A model generated the notes under the pieces. The model saw only the letters and a program-made list of their open reading frames with translations, did not search any database and was not told the DNA's origin. A stretch of DNA of 64,000 nt from Xiphophorus maculatus (taxonomy: Eukaryota; Chordata; Actinopteri; Cyprinodontiformes; Poeciliidae), in the NCBI RefSeq assembly GCF_002775205.1, contig NC_036443.1, forward strand, positions 10,531,698 to 10,595,697, read 5' to 3'. Both the position numbers and the translations under genes were made by a program. Of the stretch, positions 13,035 through 26,110 are shown one piece after another. Each line of letters begins with the position of its first letter. The first letter of the stretch is position 1.

Positions 13035-15689
13035 CGCACCCACTTACCATGTCAATACAAACCATCCCGCCTGTCTCCTGCTGCTCAAATGAACATCAAT
13101 GGCGTCATTCACCAGCACAAGCCAACCACCACCGCGGACCAACACAACAAGAACAGCAAACATTTTAAAAACTGTCTTAATTTATTGACACAATCAAGCA
13201 AGAATGATTGTCTATATTTAACTTTATTGTTTTTTTTTCTCTCGCTCCACATTCTGAGTGTATTTTTGTTTGAGTTGTATATGACACTCAAGATAAAGAA
13301 TTCATATTAAAGCGTTTTTAAATTAACAATGAAGATCTCACATTTGTATTCAGCTTCCCAAATTCAATCATTTGTGGGGCTTTGTGCTGCATTCACATCT
13401 ACAAGATATCCCAGCGCTGAACTTCCAGAAACTGATTTATTTGTTTATTTATTTTTCGTTTCACGCGCAGAAAAATAAAACCCATCCCCACAGCATGATG
13501 GTGCCACCACCACATTTTATAGTGAGGGTGATCGGCCACGTGCCGTTTAAGTTTTCCACCACAAACAGTGTTTTGCACATGTAATACTTAGGTTGTTGAT
13601 AAAGCAGCGCGCCTTTACGCGTTTTCAAGCTGCAAACAGGTATTCTTGTGACTTTGTCTAAACAATGCATTCTTCTGTCTTTCATGTTTTTCATTAATGT
13701 TTGTGGCACACATGACTGTTCCCGTCTTATGCAAGACTGGGTATTTTTGCGCATAATTGCGGATAATTGTATCCATCAGGTTGTGCAAACTAATGGAAAA
13801 GTAGCACAAGCTTTACTCACACGAGTAAAGAAAGCCCGAGTTTATATGAAATAGGCACAAAAGCGGCCTACAGATCAAGCAGGCAGATTGAAGGTCGGTC
13901 TGCTACTGTATGTTTATCTGCACACGTCCAAAAATCAACGTGTGGGGGCGCGAGAAGAAAAAAACACACAGAGAGAGAGAGAGAAGCGTAAAAATGATGA
14001 AGGTAACCATAGCGGCTGCAGAGAGGGAAGTGTTGACTCTTGCATTCAGGCTTTTATGTGTGAGTTTCAGGCCACCTGGTTCAAGGCAGCACCGTGATAA
14101 TTCCCCACCATGTCCACACAAGATTCTGATTTTCTGGTGCGCGCTGATTGTAAAAAAAGAAAAAAAAAAAAAAAGAAGAAAGAAACAAAACTTCTGCATC
14201 CGAAGAATGCTGTTATCAGTCAAACTCCTTTGCTTTACACCCAACAGTAGAAACGACGAAAAATAAACAAACGCAACACCTGCTTAAGTTGGAAAGTGAA
14301 ACGTGAACTTTACGGACGTTTTCTGATTTCTTTGGGACTTTTCGGATTCTTTGGCTTTTGTGCGTCAGCAGTTTTTTGTCTTCGTGGCATGCGGGTTCGG
14401 TGAGGCACCGAGGAGAATTGCGGGCCGCCCCCTCGTCCTTAGACTCTCGCCTCGCGATTTGCCACACTGCTCTCTGAAAGGGGTTAACTCTTGGGAAAGC
14501 CGAGCCATTTGAAACAATGCGCTGACTTCAGGCTCGAGGACGCGCTCCGTGCGCGCGCCCACACAAGACCGCATGAAAACACTTCAGTGTGTCTGAGCTC
14601 ATAGATACCGTCTCACTTGCAGCGCCAAAGTTTAGAGTCGTGCTGCCAATGTTCTCAGAGGGGCATAAGGAGAACTATCGACGTTTTACTGCCGCGCTAA
14701 CCAAAGAAAGTTGCCTTAAGCACGTTGTAGAAGAACGTTTTATTTTGATTTGGCTTTAATTCCCGGCTAGACTGCACTGTAAAAGTTGCATTTGGATGCA
14801 TTGAATATCAGTCATTCAAATTATTGACGTGAACGTAAGAATTTCCACAAACGCGGTCAACAAGAGCTGGATCACAATGTCATTGTGATACTTTAGCAGA
14901 GTTCAGTTTTGTTTATTTAACTCTGCTAAATATTTGAAAAGAGACACAAAGCCACAACTGCACATTAGCCCTTAATCATAAACCATTTCTTATTTCTTAG
15001 CCAAATGAAAGAAGGTCGTTTTATGGGGTTTATGGGATCAAAGACGTTCCTCTCCATGCAACAGGAATAGATTTTTTAAGAGTTTCTGTATATTTCAAAC
15101 ATTTCTGTTTACATGTGGGACTCGACAGATCGAAGCTTCAACCAAATCCCACTTTAGAAACGCTTGGACTCCAACTGATGCATAGGGCTGTCGGTCTTTA
15201 TTTTAATTACATTTAAAAAAACCAAAAAAAACCTAATTGAATAAAAACCGAGAAATTGCCTGCAAAGGCTGTGACGCTATAACTCAGTATGAAATCTGTT
15301 CGGGATGCTCTGGTCTAAGTAGCCTTTCTGGTGGCTTTTTGTCCCGGCGTTGCGGCCCATAATCATCGTTTTCACGCCTGTTTTTTTTCTTCCTCCCGCA
15401 CAGCACCGTGGAGAGTTGATTTTGACGTGCAGTCCTATAAAAGCAGTTGTTGCATCTCTTGCTCCCCCCCCCCCCCATATTTTTTGCACCCCTAATTACA
15501 GGCTTCACCTCTGATTACTCGCTTTAATTTAAATTAGTGTTGGGTTACTATTAGTGACCGTTTCCAAAGCGTGCCCTGATGACTGCAGGAGGCTTTAAGA
15601 AAAAAAAAACCTCTTGCAATTCTTGCACATGGTGTTGCGCCACATCTATCCATAAGAAAAGCGCAGCAAGAAACGCGCGCGTCAAATGG

Positions 15690-16010
15690 AGACAATAATG
15701 TGAGTTGCCATTAAATGACACGCTAGGTGTATGTTTATAAAAGGGATCGGACCTCTTCTCCCACTGTCACTTTTCAGCCGCGGGTCATTCATTAACCCGG
15801 CCGGACCTTTGTCATGGATTCCCGCCGGAGGAGACGCGACAAAACCGCAGTAATAATTGGACTGTTTGGGGAACTTGTTAACAACAATTAGCGCGTCAAT
15901 TATGCAATTACTGCAATAAACCGCTTCCCCGCCGAAAAGAAAGCGATGCATCTGCAAGTCAATGGCTACAGGCGAAGCCCCGACCGTCATTAACAGACGA
16001 AAGCAAAGAT
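15690..16010. promoter_or_regulatory. candidate non-coding enhancer patch rich in homeodomain sites
   Basis: This patch has dense TAAT/ATTA cores in a short span (AATAATTGGAC, ACAATTAGCGC, TCAATTATGCAATTAC, CATTAACCCG). It has more balanced base composition than its surroundings and lies about 3 kb upstream of hes3. An open frame on the minus strand (15682-15990) looks like chance. Calling it an enhancer is inference from motif density only. Confidence 0.25.
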
Positions 16011-16671
16011 TTTAGCAGAAAACACGCGGAAACCAACGTGGCTCTTTACACCAGGGGTTGGCAGACTTTCCAACCCAAAGAGCAATATTTATCCCTCGAC
16101 ATAGAATTTGCATTAAACGTCCTCGACAACGTATTTTACTACATATATGAAATAAAACATCTTGAAATCGCTTCGGTCGGGCGGATGGATAAACGGATGG
16201 AATAATTGGATGAAGAAAATGTCAAGAAGTCCAAATATTTCCCCCCAATCTATACATCTTACTCTAAATTTATTTAGATCTGGAAAATACTTACCTGGCA
16301 TACAATAAAACATCGGGTTTCATGCAAAGTTATGTCTTTAATAAAAAGAACAATGGTCATTTTTAAATTCCCCTTTAAATCCATTGTCCATTTAATAGAA
16401 GCCATTTTTAGGCCTCATCAATTAGCAGCCTCATGTTCTCCAAAAACAAGGCAAAACAAACAAACAAAAACCTTTAAACAATATTTATTCATCAAGTATT
16501 TTATAAAGGTTTTAGCTTATAATATGTTTTCAGGACACTGGTAAAATATACGCAAACTTTGGGTCATAATTTGGCTCGCGGAGAGCGGAGCAAATCGATG
16601 AACCGCCTTCCATTGAGCTGAACTCGAGGTGTGACCAAATCCTCATTGTGCACACCGGGGCGTCTGTATAA

Positions 16672-16675
<4 letters not shown>

Positions 16676-16738
<63 letters not shown>
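16676..16738. repeat. (AG)n microsatellite
   Basis: About 31 uninterrupted AG units. The Ser/Leu and Arg/Glu repeat frames that cross it are artefacts of the repeat. Confidence 0.98.
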
Positions 16739-16739
<1 letters not shown>

Positions 16740-17563
16740 AGGTACATGAACAGGTGGACTGGGAGAAAAAAAACCCAGAAAATATTTGGAGGATTTCAGG
16801 AGAAGCCACGCGACGGACGCGTTGGCGAAACTCTGATCAAACATCAAATAGAAAAAAAAAATAGCGTCATGAATTTCTATGGACTGCTGCCCGGGTTATT
16901 TAAAGACTTCTTATTTTGGAGTGGCGACACAAAGGCCGCTGTTCTCCTGTGTGCGCCGGGGTTAGCGCATGAAAGGAGCAGAGGCCGCACATTAACATCG
17001 CTTAAGGTTTTTTTTTGTTTTTTTCCCCCAAGTGCCGAAATGAACTGACCAGCAAAGTAACTTTATAACTGCGCTGGAGGATGAAGCCCTTTGTTGGCCT
17101 CTGAAATGAAAGACACAAGAGCTTGACTATAGGAGTTCGCCATTGTTAAAGACTGAAGCACATGGGCATTGATGCGTCTTGAATTGCAAAACATCTGCCA
17201 TTTACTCTGAAGGAACAGAGCAGGATTTGAATGAGAATACCAGAGCAGGTTTTTGGTGCACTGCATTCAGTCGCGCGTAAGGCGGCAGCCGCAAGAGCAA
17301 CGTTTGATTTTAACACGATGATGAAATTACTTTGTCTTTTAGCTTTACGGCGCGGTGTCTTCTGAATTTGGGCTGTAATGATGTATAGCTGCAGAACAGC
17401 ACTTCATGAGCATGCAACTCAGGTGTCATAATTATGAAAGCGATGTGTTTTATAGGTCTAGTTTAAATTTGCTGTTCATAGAAATAAATACCAAAATACA
17501 CTGAGACCAAAGCGTTTGAATGTCAAACGCCCGTTTCACAGTTTTCACAAAATTCAGGCATCG

Positions 17564-17626
17564 TGGGATCCCGCAGGGCTCTCTACTGGAGCCAGGATGG
17601 TTTACTTTACATATCAATGATGTTTG
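17564..17626 (+). mobile_element. LINE reverse-transcriptase scrap
   Basis: A single frame reads GIPQGSLLEPGWFTLHINDV and then stops. GxPQGSxLxPxxFxxxIND is the hallmark of non-LTR (LINE) reverse transcriptases, around the motif just before the catalytic block. Only about 20 residues are recognisable and the flanks are not, so this is a small, decayed fragment. The LINE clade cannot be named. Confidence 0.5.
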
Positions 17627-17886
17627 ATGATTATAGAAATTTAATGCAGGGACAAAATATATCAGCCTCAGAGCACAGAATTACATAATTGTTTAAAAAT
17701 ACATGGTAATATTGGTATACTTAATGTTTTTTATTTTTTTTTAGCTTTTGCTTAGAAAAAGAAGAAAAAAACCGAAATATATTTTATACTTAAGCATTCA
17801 GTAGAAAAATGTGAACTATACGAGTTAATAAAATGACATGCACAAGGATGACTGGGTTGCCAGATATGTTGTAAAACAAACATGAC

Positions 17887-17973
17887 TTAACCCCTTAACT
17901 GGCGGTATCCCGTCCATGAGACACATCTATTGTTTGAATACTTTGCCTTTTTCGCCGCCAGTTAAGGGGTTAA
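17887..17973. mobile_element. piggyBac-like mini-MITE with TTAA target duplication
   Basis: A 79-bp element (17891-17969) is flanked on each side by TTAA. Its termini are perfect inverted repeats, CCCCTTAACTGGCGG and its complement, and with the flanks the symmetry extends to 21 bp on each side (17885-17905 and 17955-17975). TTAA target duplication with termini beginning in CCC is the signature of the piggyBac superfamily. There is no room for a transposase, so it would be non-autonomous. The perfect arms suggest it is young or kept as a hairpin. An unrelated structured hairpin is the main alternative. Confidence 0.6.
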
Positions 17974-19124
17974 GTTCTATTAAAAAAAGATAATAAAAGA
18001 TCAGATTGCATTGTAACAAAACTGTCCAGTGTCAGTTGTTACTGATCCATGTCTGTTGAATTAAAAGAAGATTATTTTATGCCAAACCTTCTTATGATCA
18101 CCAAACGCAAATTGCCTTTGGTATCCTAAAGTGCGTTTTTTTTTTTTTTGGACCTAAAAGGATGGACCAATTGCAGCTCGACCCTTTCCCAGGGCTTTCC
18201 CCTTTATCTGCTCAAAAGTGGGAAACAGAAAGCTACAAGTGAAAAGCCGCGGGGCGTTCCTGCGAGTTTCCTCGCTCTATATTTCCTATTAGAAGAAAAA
18301 TGTGTGCTGTATCAGCAAAAACGCAAAAAAAGAAAAACAAATCAAGACAAAATGAAGAACAACATTATTTATTATACATATAACTGATCTGGGGCTGCAG
18401 CAGTTCTCAAAGCCAACACGTTTTTTAAAAATCTTAGATTAGATACTGCAGGTGCTTTTTACATTAAAGCATAAACATTTAGAATTATTAAAATTACAGC
18501 ACAATAAATAGTTGCATTTTCTCTGTGCAATGTAAGTTGTCAAAATGTTACACAGCGTAGAGACTTTCTAAGATGATAGAAATGAAATAAAGAAGGTCAC
18601 CAACTAAACATTTGACCGCTTCATGTAACATTGCCCTGTAGATTGTGTCAGTCTAAAATGTTGCTAATCGAGGCACCACCGTGTGTGGCTAAAGTAACTC
18701 TGAAATTGGTATGAAATTGTCAATTTGTAGGTGTCAGCGTCCCGCTCTCTAGGAAAAGTGCCATATGCCATGTTAAGTGGCACTTTTTTTTACCAATTCG
18801 TTCCTAGTTTCACGGTCCGTCCTCCCATTTTCCCCTCTTGCCTGGAAGCTGAAAAGCCACAACAAAATGGCAATTTACGCACCAGGACTGCGCCCCCCAT
18901 GAGTCCCCTGCGGCAAGCCTCTTCCGTTTCACTTGGAGGGGCAACTCTTCCACCCCCAGGCCAACCGAGCATCTCGGCGTGAAGCTTTTACTTTTTTAAA
19001 GGGGGGGAATAAAAAACCACAGGTTGCCTCAGCTCAGCACTTTATTTCAAAACCAGTTCTGAGTAAACCTGGCAACAGGAAGCACACAGGGTTTATCTTT
19101 ATACCAATTAAATCAAGAGATTAA

Positions 19125-19125
<1 letters not shown>

Positions 19126-19159
<34 letters not shown>
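19126..19159. repeat. (AAC)n microsatellite
   Basis: About 11 AAC units. Confidence 0.95.
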
Positions 19160-19373
19160 GATAAATGGACTTGGTTTGAAGGGGCTTATCTCTGAGCTCC
19201 AGCTTCATATTGACTGAAAATTTAAGGGCCACCAAGCGGAGTTTGCGTCTGCTTAGGGCCCCCTGCTGGCACTGACGTTTGATGTACACATAAGTCAATT
19301 TCTTCTAGGTTAAATAACCTATTGATAATTATTAGTCATATTCTGAAAATAGTTTATATAAATTACTGAACAA

Positions 19374-19447
<74 letters not shown>
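19374..19447. repeat. (ATT)n microsatellite
   Basis: About 24 ATT units without interruption. Confidence 0.97.
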
Positions 19448-20374
19448 CAGTATTGGAATCCTCTGTAGAACTCACCACACTGGTATTTTCACAAGTTAAA
19501 TAGGGGACCCCTTAAAATACCTGAAAGCCTCATAAAACTTTGACCAGACTCTGGAAAAGGTGGATGTTGACCTTTGGTAAATAAGTGACCTTAGTGGTTC
19601 CCTCTGATTTATCCTTGTTAAGGTGCCCAGCCCTAAGTGTTGGTGTAGCACTGTGGCTTTTTCTTCAAATGAAGAATCTCGACCAACCAGATTGCATAAT
19701 TCAAATCAATACCTCTAGATTTCCTGGGATCAAGGCAACAAATGCCTCAAGATGACATTTGTTGTGAATTGGCAGCAAATTCAACTGATTTGCATTGAGC
19801 CAAATCAGAATATTTACCTGCACTGAATTACATTAATTAGATTTTCATTACATTTTATAGTTATGCAGTTTCTGCAACTCCCATTTAAATGGAAACAGTT
19901 TCCTGTTTTAGAAATATAATGAATAATAATAATAAAACACAGACCATAGAATGAATGTCAACAAATATACACTAATGATGGCTTTGGCTGCTGCTACTGG
20001 CTCTACCAAATGCTTATACTATCTGGCAGCAAAATATTGGTTTCCATAGTCACCTCATGATTTCTCAGGATGAAATATTTAAAGGTTTTAACAGATTGAA
20101 TGGGCTTCCTCAGACAGAACTTTTCACCACTGAACATTATATCATTAATCTTTGATTGTTCTCTGCTATAATCAAGGCAAAATTGTGTGTAAGTGAACCT
20201 GACTAAATGACTGAATTGTAAAGAAATTAACTGGAATGAGCAAAAAAATATTGATTTGGACTCTAAAGATGAATTTGACCAGTTTGTCTTGTAAAGTACC
20301 CTGAGGTGGAATTTGTTGTAATATGGCTCCAAATAAATAACTATAGATGTAAAATAATGCATCTATTATTGGAC

Positions 20375-20380
20375 TTTATT
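20375..20380 (-). terminator. candidate polyA signal of gene A
   Basis: AATAAA on the minus strand about 390 nt past the gene A stop. It is plausible but unproven. Confidence 0.35.
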
Positions 20381-20772
20381 TTCGTAAACAAAACAAGAAA
20401 ATCAACTGGCAGACACACGGAAGGATGGTTGTTTAGCCTGCTGCATTAAAGTGGCGCCCTCATGTGGTTACAATAAAAATCAGTCTCAACAATATAAAAA
20501 TAAAAATGATTGTCCAACTCGTTTTAAGTTCTGGTATTAAGCAACATAAACGTTACTAAACAGTGCCATTTCATAGCACAATAGAGTAACTATGTCACCT
20601 TCAGTTGTAAAAACATACTGTATATATCAAACATACATTAAAAGAAAGTTGACTTTGCAATTTGTCATGTTGAATTTAGTCAGATTCACTGATTTCTCAA
20701 ACATACCTGAAGTGTTGCTTTGATTCATTCATGTACAGATGTGACTGGCGCTGTGACACTTAATGAGAACGT

Positions 20773-23700
20773 CTACTTGCTGATTGTTTTGGTGTAGTTC
20801 TGTATGAGACACTGAAAGTACTGCGGTGTGTTTTTGTGGGACTGAAAAATAATGATGTAACATTTTGGCAGAAAATACCACAACAAGAACGAGTAGAGGC
20901 TGCAGAGCACTGCGAGAGCGTTCAGAGACTGGATGAACTTTCCGTGGTAGAGCATATAAATGGTAACAAACAAGATCCAGGTGAGGATCAGCAGCAGCAG
21001 GCAGAAGGTTATGGCTTTGGCTTCGTTGTAATTCTTCGGAAGGTCTTTTCCCATGTAGGAGAAAATGAAGCAAAGGCAGCTCAAAAGGCCGAGTAAAACG
21101 AAAGAAAACGAGGTTGCTTCTAGATTCAGAGAACAGAAAAGCACAATTCGGTCGTGGTTCCACGACGTTTCGTTGTAAGGGCTGGGAGAATCGTAGGAAA
21201 AGCTAACAATAAGTAGCAGGGCCTGAGCTGTGAATGCGCCAGTGACGAGCAGCCATTGGCCGTGATATTTAGTCCACCATCTTTGGAGTTTGGGGAACTT
21301 GGCAGCTATTTTGAAAATACAAACAATCTGAAAAGAGCGCACAACAAAACATGCCAGACAAACTGTGAAGAACAATAAGAAGGGCAAGTATCTTAAGATG
21401 CACGAAGCACTTGTGGGTTTGTCGAAGTAAAAGAACACACTGATACTGCACAGAGTGAGGCAGCCTAAAATCAGGAAGCACATCGGTCCTCCAGCAGATC
21501 TGACAACAGGCGTGTTGTAGTTGAAGGCGAAGAGAACAGATATAGCGCCACTGAGGCCCACTAAGGTGCCGGCTCCAACCATGATCAGCACCGCCCCCAT
21601 GTCTGTGAACTGTATGTACTCCACCAGCCGCAGGTTGCATGATGTACTTCCTTCATCAGACCACTCTGTCTCCTTACAGCTGATGCAGTTGTACGGATCC
21701 TCTAAAAATTGAGACATGAACAAATTAAAATCGCCTTTAATAAAATAACTCTGACACAGTTGAGAAGTGATAGCTGGTATAAAATCTTTTTCATCATCGA
21801 TGATTTTCTTGCATTGCGGTTATAACTGACATATGTTTATTGAAAACAACCGAAATGTTAAAAACCAAATAATAATAATAACTCAGTAATTCCACATCCT
21901 TGTATGTACCTGTAACATTGATGTATGTTTCATTTGGACAGATTTCACAGGTAAAGCAGCATCTGTGGATGTAAGTTTGCTTTCTTGCATATCCGTCTGG
22001 ACACTCTGGGGTGCAAAGAGACGTGGGAACCTGTTTAAGGAACAGCAAACAGACAAAAAATGAGCACACGCAACTTTCATACAGCATTTTTTTTTGTCAA
22101 AATGTTTAGTTTACCTTTTAAGGTGGCATCTGAGAATAATAATTAGAACAATCTTCACTCTATTCAGCAAGTTTATTTAGCTTCCAGTGAATACGCTAGT
22201 TAATGTTTAGCTGACTTATTGAAAAACTTGATTCTCACATATTACTGCTTTTACCATCCATCCATCCATCCATCCATCCATCCATCCATCCATCCATCCA
22301 TCCATCCATCCATCCATCCATCCATCCATCCATCCATCCATCCCAAACAAGAGAGAGCTTACTTCTTTATTCGTGTACCAGATGATTTCGGTGCTGTTGA
22401 TGTAGAAATTAGCTGTTGGATAAAATTGATAAAATCCAAACTTCTGTGCATCACCAGTACGGTTCCAGAAAACGAGGAAATAGAGTCCAAACTTGAGGTC
22501 ACCATTTTCATCAAACTGAATGGTGTGGTTTAGCAGAGTGAAATTGGACTTCTGGAGCGCTGCTAGAACCTAAAATGGATAAACAATAGTCAAATGAATA
22601 TTTCCAAATTTGTACTTAATTAATGTATTTTTTCTCCAACTACATATCAAAGTCATGAAAAAGTTTTTAAATGATTCACTGGAATATGTACAAGATTCAT
22701 GCACCAGACTACTATCTTTTTAACAGTTTTTCTTTATCACACAGGTATTAAAAGATACCTTAAAAATTCCACATTTATTAAATGAGGGGATAAATTTGAC
22801 TGAAAAAATTAATAATTTTTGAGCAATACTTTTTGAAACCTTGCAAAAAACAAAATAAAACAAAAAATTTCCCAACAATCCACATATTTATTCCGGTGCT
22901 TTCATGAGGATATTACAAAATAACGAAATATAATAATTTCCTAAACTCCCTTTAGGTTAACTAAATGTTCTAAGCGTGTTATAAGAGCTTCAGCTAAATG
23001 ACAGAACACACTGAACCAGAACATACCAAATACAGAAACAATGTGTGAGCGAATTAAACATGTAACACTTTCATTTAATTATGAACACATTTGTCTCTTA
23101 CACAGTTTATTTTTCTGATCTGGATGCATTGTCTGGTCCTCAGCTCTGTCAAGGTGCCAACACAACATAGTGGGCTTTGACTAGGTCATTCCAACCACTT
23201 TAGTTTCATTTCTAACGGTTTTGGAGATCTGCTGTTGATCTATGGATCATTTGATAATTTTTGGCAGCAAATTATCTCTTTGAAAATTTATTACAGCAGG
23301 CTTCAGTTTTGCAACAACTTTTATTATAACTGTCTCACAATGACTGTAAATAAAAATGGTGTTTCACCCACAGACAGTGAAAGTATGACCCTTGACCCCG
23401 TCAGTATCCTGTTTGCACATGAGATTTATAAAATAGTAGATTGTAAAACTTGGGTTAATATCCAGTTCCAACAACCAATAAGCTGAGTCGTATGACTATG
23501 TTTAAAGGTACAACTAAACGTAAATTGCTGAAATGAATGATCACATCCTTACCATGTTTGGATACACTGTGATATTACTACACCCCTCTTCTTCGCACTG
23601 TAAGGTCTTGTGCAGTGCATGAGCGATCGCATAAACAGCAGAATAAACAGGAAAAGAGAAGGACGGGTCTGCCTCTAGGATAGTTTGTGCACTCCAGTCA

Positions 23701-25144
23701 CTGCAGTTGAAAACCTGATTGCCACACATCTGCTGCCCAGCGTAGCCACACTCGCTCTGGCCCTTAGCAGAATGGATGAAATCACCAAAACCAGGAACTG
23801 TCACTATCGGCTGGGCCACACCAAGCACAGTTCCAATGTTTCGTATTTCTTCCATCTTAGGCAGTTGTTTATTCAGAGACCATGCATCATTTGCTATCCA
23901 AACTTTGTCGGTGACGTTAAAGTGGATAGCTGACTTGATGAGAACTTTGGCAGCCACTTCCGCTGTGAAGACAATGATTACATGTATCCTCAGCAGCTCA
24001 ATGTGTTTGAACAACCTAGAAAAATTAATGTCAGCGTTGAGGTCTTTGGTGTACGCAATGCAGATGTCAGTGTCCCTGATCCGCTTCACGAATAAGTCAA
24101 GGCCGTCGCTGCCATAATCATCGGCAGTGTAAAGGAAAGCGACCCAGCGCCACTGAAAGTGCTTCAGAATGGTAACAATCACCTCTATAACATCGCTGTT
24201 GGTATGCACTGTTCGTAGGAATGACGGGAATTTTGCTTTCTTTGAAAAAATAGAAGTTGAGGATCCATAATTTACCTGCCAAAGAAGAGTTACAGAAAAA
24301 TTCAGCTTCACCAGTCGAAAAACACAGTGACATTTTAATCTTAGCCCAATACACCTGATATTGTGATGATAACTTGGCCTATATAGAGATGGTGATTCAG
24401 TACTTACCATAGGAATGAGATCCACCATAAAAAGCGGGGCTACAGTGAGGGATTGAGTGCTTGTGAAAGGACCAACCACTGCTATCACCTTGGACAGTTT
24501 TGTGTTTGGCTCAGCCCAAGGTTGGATCTGATCATTCACTGAGATGAGTTTTAAAATCCCTGGGAAGCTTAGCGTGTCTGAGCAATGGTCAAACATCTCG
24601 TAGCCCAGAGTCACGTTTGGAAGCAGGCTGGTGGAGTTGTTAATTTCTTCTACCGTGAATCTCATCAACTGAAACCTCCGATAACTTGAGATACTGAAAC
24701 ACTGACTGAGGACAAGAAGGCAAAGTATCAGGACAAACTGTAATTGCTCCAGAAAATTATATATTTAAATCATCACTTTCAAACTGCAATTTGTATTTAT
24801 TCAAGTTATCTTTGTCAATAAATGTATTGTCTGTGTAGTTAGTCCAACACGTACTTTAGTCACATTGAGAGAGTATATTTATATCATAAGCCAATTTTAA
24901 AATGCTGCATCATTCTTTCGTTATTTTCCCTCGTGAATCATTGTCGTAACTTAACTCACGTCGAGCAGTCCAGAGCTTCTGGTCGGAGATGGCGACCAGG
25001 GCCCCAGGCGAAATGAATATCAAAGAGTCCACCTATCAAAAAATTCCCATCCAGACGAAACTCTGAGGATGGAGCGGTGCTTCGAGTTGAAGCATGCAAA
25101 AAAGTTTCAAACAGAAACACAGCAGCAAGAAGAAGGTGTTTCAT
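20773..25144 (-). CDS. OlfC (V2R-like) class C olfactory receptor, gene A, intact
   Basis: Pheromone or amino-acid type olfactory GPCR expected in the cilia or microvilli of olfactory neurons. Six exons: 25144-24960 (signal peptide from [18 protein letters not shown]), 24705-24408, 24275-23553, 22569-22363, 22030-21910 and 21701-20773. All have GT-AG borders with consistent phases and give 820 aa. Exons 1-4 form the Venus-flytrap ligand domain. Exon 3 opens with [11 protein letters not shown] and includes [15 protein letters not shown]. Exons 5-6 carry the nine-cysteine linker (RCCFTCEIC, then EDPYNCISC). Exon 6 holds the seven membrane segments, with the family motifs [36 protein letters not shown] and [10 protein letters not shown]. 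The start at 25144 was chosen because the upstream residues are not signal-like. The promoter block at 25291-25328 lies upstream. Intron 2 (132 nt) has no in-frame stop. Closest to gene B. The exact OlfC subfamily is not determined. Confidence 0.93.
22254..22343. repeat. (TCCA)n microsatellite in gene A intron 4
   Basis: About 22 TCCA units. It sits in intron 4 of gene A, beginning about 20 bp past the exon 4 donor at 22362 (minus strand), so length changes here come close to a splice site. Confidence 0.97.
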
Positions 25145-25290
25145 TTTGGCAGCCCTCCTCGTCTGCTGTGGGCTACAGTGAGAATTAGCTCTGTTTATAG
25201 TTTGCTGTGATAAACTGGTGTCGGTCAAGCCGCTGTCATTCCTCTCCACGCATGAGAAAATACTTGACATCTGACTAACGCAGGCCGGTA

Positions 25291-25328
25291 CATGGTTGAA
25301 GGAGTTCTTACAAATCAGTATGCAAAAG
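25291..25328 (-). promoter_or_regulatory. OlfC proximal upstream block, gene A
   Basis: Plus-strand core CAAATCAGTATGCAAAAG, preceded by GGTTGAAGGAG. It lies about 150-185 bp upstream of the gene A start. The same block occurs upstream of B, C, D and F. ATGCAAA is an octamer-like (POU-domain) site. Its role is inferred from conservation and position. Confidence 0.6.
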
Positions 25329-26110
25329 AATCATGCTGGACATTTAACATCAAGCAACAACAAGCAAGTTTAATGATTCAGTCAGGTTATAAAGCAGTGA
25401 AAATGTTCAGCAGCAAATGTATAAGTCTTTATATTGACAAAGAACATTTCCTTTACTGATTTGATAGCATTGAAGCCTGTTTTCATCCTAGATGGTCAGT
25501 GGATTTCAGATCCACTGTATCATTTATTAAATACTGACATCCAGTGCTGTCTGTTGGACATTACATGAATATAAATTAAAAGGTAGAGCTTGGCTTGCTG
25601 TTGTATATAAAAAAGAAATGGCCAAAAGACTTAATATAAACACTATGGGTATTGCAGGGTTAGGGTTTGAAAACGTTGAGTGTGTTAAGAAAGTTTACCA
25701 GAAATATTTGATAGCTCCAGACTGATTTTTTCCTGAATCTTTACACGGTTTTATTTTTTCATTTATGATTATTCAGAAAATCAGGCCAGTTGCAATGTTA
25801 GTACATACTGCTACATGATTCAATATTGTTTCATTTAGTTAAGTCAGGACTGACATACTTATACACAATACTTAAATGCAACATACCACTTAATGAAAAT
25901 GTTCTTCTGATATGCTACTTCCATCTAGCATTGTCTAATAAACTGTAATGTGTTGCAATCTGTTCATTCACTTTCAACACCTTTTGAAATAAAAACATAT
26001 CCGAGACGCCGTCTCATTGTTTGTAGATGCATTTTAACAAGATCAATCAGAATAGAGACACAAACAGAGATGCAAATGAATTTAACCCCGGCTCATTGGT
26101 CTATGTTGAA

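Larger units (their letters stand above)
13035..20370. other. hes3-OlfC intergenic region
   Basis: About 7.3 kb without a protein gene I can support. It holds the homeodomain-rich patch, three microsatellites, the piggyBac-like MITE and the LINE scrap listed separately. GC-richer patches near 14340-14640 have open frames without recognisable domains. Confidence 0.6.

Noticed and set aside
15682-15990. 102-codon minus-strand open frame
   Set aside because: Composition and content look non-coding; more likely a non-coding regulatory patch.
16530-16864. Open frames with Ser-Leu or Arg-Glu repeats
   Set aside because: Artefacts of the (AG)n microsatellite.
22254-22343. Regular TCCA units resembling a repeat array
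   Set aside because: A 4-bp microsatellite without spacers; not CRISPR-like, and this is a vertebrate genome.
23120-23480. Possible interspersed repeat in gene A intron 3
   Set aside because: It resembles dispersed fish repeat text in places, but I cannot name a family or define ends.
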